Source of the DNA: an uncultured Acidimicrobiales bacterium
GTDB lineage: Bacteria > Actinomycetota > Acidimicrobiia > Acidimicrobiales > Aldehydirespiratoraceae
NCBI GenBank assembly: GCA_958296055.1
Contig: CATQHS010000001.1
Location: forward strand, 1,252,277 to 1,316,276
Reading direction: 5' to 3'
DNA: 64,000 bases
In this document: one piece after another, positions 59,323-64,000 of the stretch
Numbering within the stretch: the first letter of the stretch is position 1
Layout: each line of letters starts with the position of its first letter
The notes under the pieces: model-generated
Seen by the model: only the letters and a program-made list of their open reading frames with translations
Databases searched by the model: none
Told to the model about the DNA's origin: nothing
Translations under genes and position numbers: made by a program

Positions 59323-60471
59323 GTGACACGCTGGACCTACCAGTGGAAAGAGCTCCACGACGAGGTCATCACCTCCGGGCTGTGCACCGGCTGCGCCGGG
59401 TGCGTGATCGCCTGCCCCCATCACGTGATCGGCTACGAGCACGAGCCGGGCGCCTACAAGCCCTTCCACCTCGAAGACGAGCTCGGGGCTGGCGACTGCA
59501 CCCACGGCGTCAAGGGCTGCACCTCCTGCACCCGGGCCTGCCCCCGCTTCCGGATGTGGGAGCCCGAGGCCGACATGCACCTGTTCGGCCGGACCCGGGC
59601 GCCCGAGGAGATGTCGGGCGTCTACTCCGACATCCTGCTGACCAGGGCCAGCGACGACTTCGTGTACGAGACCGGCCAGGACGGCGGCCTGGTGTCGGCC
59701 ATCCTGATCTGGTGCCTCGAGAACGACATCATCGACGGGGCCCTCACCAGCGGGGTCGAGTCGCTGCCGAACGGCGAGCCGGGCTGGAAGGCGGTGCCCA
59801 TGGTGGCCGCCAACCGGGACGAGGTGCTGCGGGGGGCGGGCAGCCGCTACACCTACTCGGCCAACACCATCGCCTTCGACGAGGCCCGCGAGCGGGGCTT
59901 GGAGCGCCTGGCCCTGGTGGGCATGAGCTGCCAGACCTCCATCGGGCCGGTGATGTGGCACCGCAAGGTGGGCAAGGTGTCCAAGCCGATCAAGCTCAAC
60001 ATCGGCCTGCTGTGCTCCAAGAGCTTCGACGACTCGCTCTTCGACGAGCTGTTCGAGGTGAAGTACAACCTGCCCAAGGAAGACATCGCCAAGATGAACA
60101 TCAAGGGCGTCTTCCAGATCTGGACCAAGTCGGGCCAGTACCACGAGATCAACCTCAAGGAGTGCCACGCCTGGACTCGGGAGGGGTGCCACTTCTGCCC
60201 CGACTTCGCGGCCGAGCACGCCGACATCTCCACCGGCGGGATCGGCGACCTGTCCGACTGGACGCTCACCATCGTGCGCACCGAGCTGGGCCGGGCCGTG
60301 ATCGACGCCATGGTCCGCGACGGCGCCATCGAGACCCGGCCCGGCGACGACGACCCCGGCGCCATCGCCTTGATGCACAAACTGGCCCGGCGCAGCCGGG
60401 AGCGCTGGCCCGCCTGGGCCGACGGCGCCGCCCGCCCGGGCCGGCCCGAGCCGAGCCCGCAGCCCGCCTAG
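59323..60471 (+). CDS. Coenzyme F420 hydrogenase/dehydrogenase beta subunit family (FrhB/FdhB-like)
   Basis: This 382-residue protein starts at GTG 2 bases after the tRNA. Two ferredoxin-type motifs are near the N-terminus: CTGCAGCVIACPHHVIG and CTSCTRACP. The FrhB N and C domains follow (GQDGGLVSAILIWCLEND; VGMSCQTSIGPVM; IGLLCSKSFDDSLF; CHFCPDFAAEHADISTGGIG). Such proteins bind FAD and Fe-S clusters and pass electrons to or from F420 or ferredoxin. It lies 46 bp before the predicted selenoprotein, so both may belong to one redox operon. Partner substrate unknown. Confidence 0.88.
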   Translation: MTRWTYQWKELHDEVITSGLCTGCAGCVIACPHHVIGYEHEPGAYKPFHLEDELGAGDCTHGVKGCTSCTRACPRFRMWEPEADMHLFGRTRAPEEMSGVYSDILLTRASDDFVYETGQDGGLVSAILIWCLENDIIDGALTSGVESLPNGEPGWKAVPMVAANRDEVLRGAGSRYTYSANTIAFDEARERGLERLALVGMSCQTSIGPVMWHRKVGKVSKPIKLNIGLLCSKSFDDSLFDELFEVKYNLPKEDIAKMNIKGVFQIWTKSGQYHEINLKECHAWTREGCHFCPDFAAEHADISTGGIGDLSDWTLTIVRTELGRAVIDAMVRDGAIETRPGDDDPGAIALMHKLARRSRERWPAWADGAARPGRPEPSPQPA

Positions 60472-60517
60472 GCGGCCCGCAGACCTGTCCCGCAGACCGG
60501 TAAGGAAGGAAGACGGC

Positions 60518-61132
60518 ATGGACATCGAGTTCTGGGTCGACCCCGCTTGACCCTGGTGCTGGGTGACGGCCCGTTGGGTCGTCGACGAGGTGAAGCCGGC
60601 CCGTGACCTGAACGTCACGTGGCAGCCCATCAGCCTGCTGTTCAAGAACGACCCCGAGGAGGGCAGCGACTACCACAAGCTGACCTTCTTCACCCACCGG
60701 CTGATGCGGGTGATGGAGTCGGTGCGCCGGGACGGCGGCGACGGCGCCGTGTTCGACCTGTACTGGGAGTACGGGCGGCGCATCCACCACGATCAGGACC
60801 GCGGCTTCGCCGCCGCCGAGGCCCTCGAGGCCGCCGGCTTGGACCCGGCCTGCGCCGCCGCCTTCGACGACGAGGCCTGGGACGCCGAGATCCGGTCCCG
60901 GATGGACGCGGGCCTGGCCCTGTGCGGCGACAACGTGGGCACCCCCATCATCGCCTTAGACGACCGCCGGGGCGTGCGCCAGGGCTACTTCGGGCCGGTC
61001 ATCACCAGGGTGCCCCCCACACAGGACTCGCTGGCGCTGTGGGACGGCCTGGTGGCCATGATGAACGTCGAGGGCTTCTGGGAGATCAAGCGGACCCGGA
61101 CCGAGCGCCCCGAGTTCGGCGACCGGCCCTGA
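60518..61132 (+). CDS. Predicted selenoprotein: DsbA-fold, Rv2466c-type nitroreductase with UPWC active site
   Basis: ATG after AAGGAAGG opens a frame whose codon 11 is TGA (60548-60550), inside FWVDPA-TGA-PWCW. The Rv2466c family (mycothiol-dependent nitroreductase, DsbA fold) has DPxCPWCW here, so TGA sits exactly on the nucleophilic Cys. The remaining frame is intact and matches the family to its end (DNVGTPIIALDD, FGPVITRVP, FWEIKRTRTERPEFG). A 9-bp hairpin follows at the right distance. As read with Sec the protein has 204 residues. The alternatives are a nonsense mutation, or translation only from GTG 60563, which would lack the active site. Confidence 0.8.
60564..60584 (+). promoter_or_regulatory. 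Candidate bacterial SECIS hairpin
   Basis: Nine consecutive pairs (two G-U) enclose the loop GUU at 60573-60575. The apical loop starts with G and lies 23 bases after the UGA, within the 16-37 base window described for bacterial SECIS elements bound by SelB. Confidence 0.65.
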
Positions 61133-61185
61133 GCCGGGCGGCCTGAGCCGCCGGAGGCTCGCCGGGCGGCCTGAGCCGGGCTCAG
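61133..61185. repeat. Direct 18-bp repeat and GC-rich hairpins between convergent genes
   Basis: GCCGGGCGGCCTGAGCCG occurs at 61133-61150 and 61161-61178. CTGAG-CCGGG-CTCAG at 61171-61185 is a perfect short hairpin. The region separates the convergent selenoprotein and amidohydrolase genes and may act as a terminator. Confidence 0.4.
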
Positions 61186-62423
61186 CTCGCTATGTCGAAG
61201 CGGTGCAGGCCGTAGGCCGCGATGGCGTTGCCCCGCATGACCTTGTAGCACTCCTCGGCGTCCATCCCGGCCGCGGTGAACAGGCCGTGGGCCACTTTGC
61301 GGGAATGGGGGAAGGTGCCGTCGGAGTGGGGGTAGTCGGTCTCGAACAGGATCTGGTCCACGCCCACCCCGTGGCGCTGCCGGAGGCCGACCAGGTCGTC
61401 GAAGATGCACCCGTAGACCCGGCCCCGCACGATCTCGCTGGGCAGCGGCCCTGAGCCGCCGACCCCGCCCCGGCCCTCCCGGAACACCGAGTCCATCCGC
61501 TCGATCTGGAACGGCATCCACCCCACCTGGCTCTCGGCGTAGGCGATCTTGATCTCGGTGAAGCGCTGCAGCGTGCCCGAGAACACCCAGTCGGCCAGCG
61601 AGCCCTCGGCGTTCTGGGCGTACAGCGACATGGAGGTGGCCAGGGGCGCGTCGTCAGAGGTGGCCGGCATCGACGACGACGACCCGATGTGCATCGACAC
61701 CGTGGTCTCGGTCTCCTCGCAGGCCCGCCACAGGACGTCCCAGTGGCCGGTGTACATGGACGGCAGGCCGAGCTTGAACGGGTTCTCGGAGAAGGCGACG
61801 GCGTGACTGCCCTTGGCCGCGCAGCGGCGGACCTCCTCGGCGGCCATCTCCGGGTCCCACAGCGGGGCCAGGGTCAGCGGGATGAGCCGGCCCCGGCCGG
61901 CGCCGCCGCCCCAGTCGTCGATCATCCAGTCGTTGTAGATCCGCAGGCACCGCAGGGCCAAGTCCTTGTCGTCGCGCTCCAAGAATCCCTGACCGCAGAA
62001 CCGGGGGAAGATGTTGGGGTAGTTGAGGGCCGCCTCCACGTGGTTCAGGTCCATGTCGGCCAGGCGGGCCGCCTGCTGATAGGCGCCGGGGCGGAAGTCC
62101 TCGTAGACGGCGGCCACGTTGCGCTGCTCAGAGCGGGGGATGCCGGCCGGGCCGTGCAGCAGGCCGGTGGGGGTGGCGCTGTCCTCGAAGAGCCACAGGT
62201 CGCACCACTGCCCGTCGGGGTCGTCGCGTGCGAAGCCGTAGTGGCCGCCCTCGAACTTGAGCCGCACCTTCTCCCGCACCACCCGGGGGCCCCGGTCCCG
62301 GTCTCGGGCGGGCAGCTCCGACTTCCACAGGTCCCGGGGCTCCATGACGTGGTCGTCGACGGAGATGATGAGGGGGAGGTCTTCCTCGGCCGGTGTCACC
62401 GAGGCGGCGGGCTCGGCGGCCAT
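61182..62423 (-). CDS. Amidohydrolase family 2 protein (TIM-barrel metal hydrolase/decarboxylase)
   Basis: This 413-residue protein has IISVDDHVMEPRDLW (metal-binding DxH variant), ETTVSMHIGSSS, a conserved-type ESQVGWMPFQIERMD and the C-terminal FETDYPHSDGTFP with the catalytic Asp. This is the ACMSD/2-pyrone-4,6-dicarboxylate group of amidohydrolases, common in actinobacterial catabolism of ring compounds. Substrate not predictable. Confidence 0.88.
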   Translation of the reverse strand: MAAEPAASVTPAEEDLPLIISVDDHVMEPRDLWKSELPARDRDRGPRVVREKVRLKFEGGHYGFARDDPDGQWCDLWLFEDSATPTGLLHGPAGIPRSEQRNVAAVYEDFRPGAYQQAARLADMDLNHVEAALNYPNIFPRFCGQGFLERDDKDLALRCLRIYNDWMIDDWGGGAGRGRLIPLTLAPLWDPEMAAEEVRRCAAKGSHAVAFSENPFKLGLPSMYTGHWDVLWRACEETETTVSMHIGSSSSMPATSDDAPLATSMSLYAQNAEGSLADWVFSGTLQRFTEIKIAYAESQVGWMPFQIERMDSVFREGRGGVGGSGPLPSEIVRGRVYGCIFDDLVGLRQRHGVGVDQILFETDYPHSDGTFPHSRKVAHGLFTAAGMDAEECYKVMRGNAIAAYGLHRFDIAS

Positions 62424-62555
62424 GGGCTCACCGTACCGCCCCGGCGGTCAGTCGCCTATGCTTGCGCCGCTCTGCCCCGCTCCGCTCCGCCGCGCCGCTC
62501 CGGCAGTCAGGCACTAGCGCCTGCGTGAACGCCGCCGGTCGCCGGTTTCCGAGGG

Positions 62556-62948
62556 TCAGGCGCCCAGATCGGACTCGCAGGCCTCCACCAGGTCCCGGTA
62601 CCGGCGCCAGGTGTCCCTGTCCTCGTCGCTCAGGCGCCTGGGGTCGGGGTTCTCGCGGAGGGCGTCGTCGAGGGCCTTGAACTCCTCGAAGGTGAGGCCT
62701 CGGTCCCCGCCGTTGGCATAGAGCCGGTCGAAGGAGCACTGGCAGAACTGGCGGGCGGTCGCGGCGTTCAAGCCCCCCTCGCCGTCGTTGGCTTCTTGAC
62801 AGGCCTTCAGGTAGTTGGACTGGACGGCGAAATCGCCCTGCCGGGCCTCCTCCCAGTTGTCGGGATCGGAGTCCGAGCCGCATCCCGACAGCACCAGCCC
62901 GACCGCCACCAGGGCGGCGATGAATCCGGGGCGGCGGGGGCGTCTCAT
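62556..62948 (-). CDS. Predicted lipoprotein, unknown
   Basis: This 130-residue protein starts at ATG with a basic n-region, a hydrophobic core and the lipobox LVLSGC. The mature part is acidic with four Cys (LKACQEAN, QFCQCSFDRL, VEACESDL), probably forming disulfides outside the cell. Same strand as the amidohydrolase downstream. No family recognised. Confidence 0.75.
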   Translation of the reverse strand: MRRPRRPGFIAALVAVGLVLSGCGSDSDPDNWEEARQGDFAVQSNYLKACQEANDGEGGLNAATARQFCQCSFDRLYANGGDRGLTFEEFKALDDALRENPDPRRLSDEDRDTWRRYRDLVEACESDLGA

Positions 62949-63034
62949 GGCGCTAAGAGAGTACCGCCGCCCGCTTCCGGGGCGGTTCTCGGGGTTCGGC
63001 GGCCGATCCCGGACCGGGCGCCCTTCGGGGATGC

Positions 63035-63721
63035 TCACCGGGCGGTTCCCAGGGCCCGGGCCCGGTCGAACACGGCGTCGAGCATCTCGGCGGTGAGTCG
63101 GCCGGTGAAGGTGTTCTGCTGGCTGACGTGGAAGCTGCACAGCAGGGTCCGCCCGTCGGCCAGCTCCGCCTCTGTCCCGTGGCCGAAGCGGGGCCGGGGC
63201 CGCAGGCCGAGCTCGCGGGCCATGGCCTGGTAGGCGAAGGCGCCCAGCGCCACGATCACCCGCAGGTTGGCCAGGGCGTCCAGCTCGCGCCGCAGGAAGG
63301 GCAGGCACCGGTCCCGCTCGTCGGGGGTCGGCTGGTTGTCGGGCGGGGCGCACTTGACCGGGGCGGTGATCCACGCCCCGGTGAGGGTCAGGCCGTCGCC
63401 CCGCCCGACCGAGTCGGGCCGGTTGGCGTACCCGGCCCGGTGCAGGGCCCGGTAGAGCCACTCGCCGGACCGGTCCCCGGTGAACATCCGCCCGGTGCGG
63501 TTGGCCCCGTGGGCGGCCGGGGCCAGCCCGACCACGAGCAGGTGGGCGTCGGGGTCGCCGAAGCCGGGCACGGGCCGGGCCCAGTAGTCCTCGTCCCGAT
63601 AGGCGGCCCGCTTGCGGCGGCCGACCTCCTCCCGCCACTCGACTAAGCGGGGGCAGACCCGGCACGCCTCCACGTCGGCGGCCACCGCGGCCAGCCGCCG
63701 GTTCCGCTCGGGGGAATCCAC
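63035..63721 (-). CDS. Uracil-DNA glycosylase family 5 (UdgB-like)
   Basis: This 228-residue protein has an N-terminal Cys pair (EACRVCPRL) for the Fe-S cluster. Motif 1 is GLAPAAHGANRTGRMFTGD, and HVSQQNTFTGRLT is near the end. Motif 1 has no catalytic Asp or Asn of family 1-4 type, as is normal in UdgB. It removes uracil, and probably hypoxanthine and related lesions, from DNA. Confidence 0.9.
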   Translation of the reverse strand: MDSPERNRRLAAVAADVEACRVCPRLVEWREEVGRRKRAAYRDEDYWARPVPGFGDPDAHLLVVGLAPAAHGANRTGRMFTGDRSGEWLYRALHRAGYANRPDSVGRGDGLTLTGAWITAPVKCAPPDNQPTPDERDRCLPFLRRELDALANLRVIVALGAFAYQAMARELGLRPRPRFGHGTEAELADGRTLLCSFHVSQQNTFTGRLTAEMLDAVFDRARALGTAR

Positions 63722-63748
63722 CCCGAGCAGGCTACGTTGGCCGCAGCC

Positions 63749-64000
63749 ATGGCCTCCCCTTCCCCGGCTTCAGCCCCGGACACGGCCCCGAGCCCGAGTT
63801 CGCTCTCTCCCAAACCTGCGGCCGCCGACCCGGCCCGGAACTCGAGTGCGCACTCCTCCACCCTGGTGCTGTTCGTTCGCCACGGGCTGACCCCGACCAC
63901 CGGCGCCACCTTGCCGGGGCGGGCCCCGGGGCTGCACCTGGCCGAGGCCGGGGTCGAGCAGGCCCGGCGGGCGGCTGAGCGCATCGCCGCGGCGGGCGGG
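63749..64000 (+). CDS. Histidine phosphatase superfamily protein, N-terminal part
   Basis: The frame starts at ATG and runs off the right edge after 84 codons. A Pro/Ser/Ala-rich leader of about 38 residues is followed by LVLFVRHGLTPTTGATLPGR, the RHG phosphohistidine motif, and HLAEAGVEQARRAAERIA. It is divergent from the UdgB gene. The substrate (phosphoglycerate, sugar or cofactor phosphate) cannot be decided from the fragment. Confidence 0.88.
   Translation, partial: MASPSPASAPDTAPSPSSLSPKPAAADPARNSSAHSSTLVLFVRHGLTPTTGATLPGRAPGLHLAEAGVEQARRAAERIAAAGG

Noticed and set aside
60563..61132. Ordinary DsbA-like gene starting at GTG 60563
   Set aside because: That start would remove the first strand and the whole redox motif, and a good SD precedes the ATG at 60518 instead.

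Overview
The window is a high-GC chromosome segment from an actinobacterium, most likely an uncultured member of the class Acidimicrobiia; this placement is an inference. Supporting points are the gatC-gatA-gatB order, an argS-lysA-hom-thrC-rho-rpmE-atp cluster like that of mycobacteria, an F420-type dehydrogenase beta subunit, a mycothiol-dependent nitroreductase relative (Rv2466c family), class II fructose-bisphosphatase, a PASTA protein and many GTG starts. Most genes are housekeeping genes on the minus strand. They are interrupted by short, often AT-richer, accessory patches.

Layout. 1-4.1 kb: truncated acyltransferase, MATE transporter, a MNT/HEPN toxin-antitoxin pair whose HEPN gene carries an amber stop, and a LuxR-type regulator. 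4.1-7.5 kb: accessory patch in which a lipoprotein plus small membrane protein module is duplicated around a frameshifted unknown gene. 7.5-10.8 kb: gatCAB. 10.8-24.4 kb: small membrane protein, SCP2-like protein, PASTA pseudokinase, ligA, iscS-mnmA, rhomboid, NifU-type protein, murA (Asp at the fosfomycin-target position) and an MFS transporter. 24.4-26.4 kb: secreted plant-type leucine-rich-repeat protein with S-layer-homology repeats. 26.4-32.2 kb: wecA-like, glyA, rpiB, tsaC-like, prmC, prfA. 32.2-36.5 kb: hydrolase, a decayed restriction-modification pair, a J-domain protein and an acidic protein. 36.5-41.4 kb: an AT-rich, tightly overlapping four-gene operon (N6-adenine methylase, dual-GHKL histidine kinase, receiver protein, ComEC-like metallo-beta-lactamase). 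I know of no described system with this composition. 41.6-50.4 kb: glpX and the complete ATP synthase operon. 50.4-59 kb: rpmE (type B), a Rho homologue lacking its ATPase residues, thrC, hom, a second kinase-like remnant, a VapB-like ORF, lysA and argS. 59.2-64 kb: tRNA-Arg(CCG), an F420-dehydrogenase-type protein, a predicted selenoprotein, amidohydrolase, lipoprotein, UdgB-type uracil-DNA glycosylase and a partial histidine phosphatase.

How genes work together. gatCAB makes Gln-tRNA(Gln)/Asn-tRNA(Asn) by transamidation. IscS probably donates sulfur to MnmA for tRNA thiolation. PrmC methylates the release factor encoded by the overlapping prfA. lysA, hom and thrC serve aspartate-family amino-acid synthesis. 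rpmE, atpZ, atpI and atpB-E-F-H-A-G-D-C are contiguous, with several overlaps. The most notable items are: (1) an in-frame TGA exactly at the first Cys of the CPWC active site of a DsbA-fold protein, followed by a 9-bp hairpin at the distance expected of a bacterial SECIS; (2) the four-gene methylase/kinase/receiver/MBL island; (3) the catalytically dead Rho.

No gap between genes exceeds about 280 bases. The larger ones (3904-4130, 32818-33055, 41387-41598, 58978-59249) hold no gene I can support; 3904-4130 contains the CTGCCAA repeat cluster.
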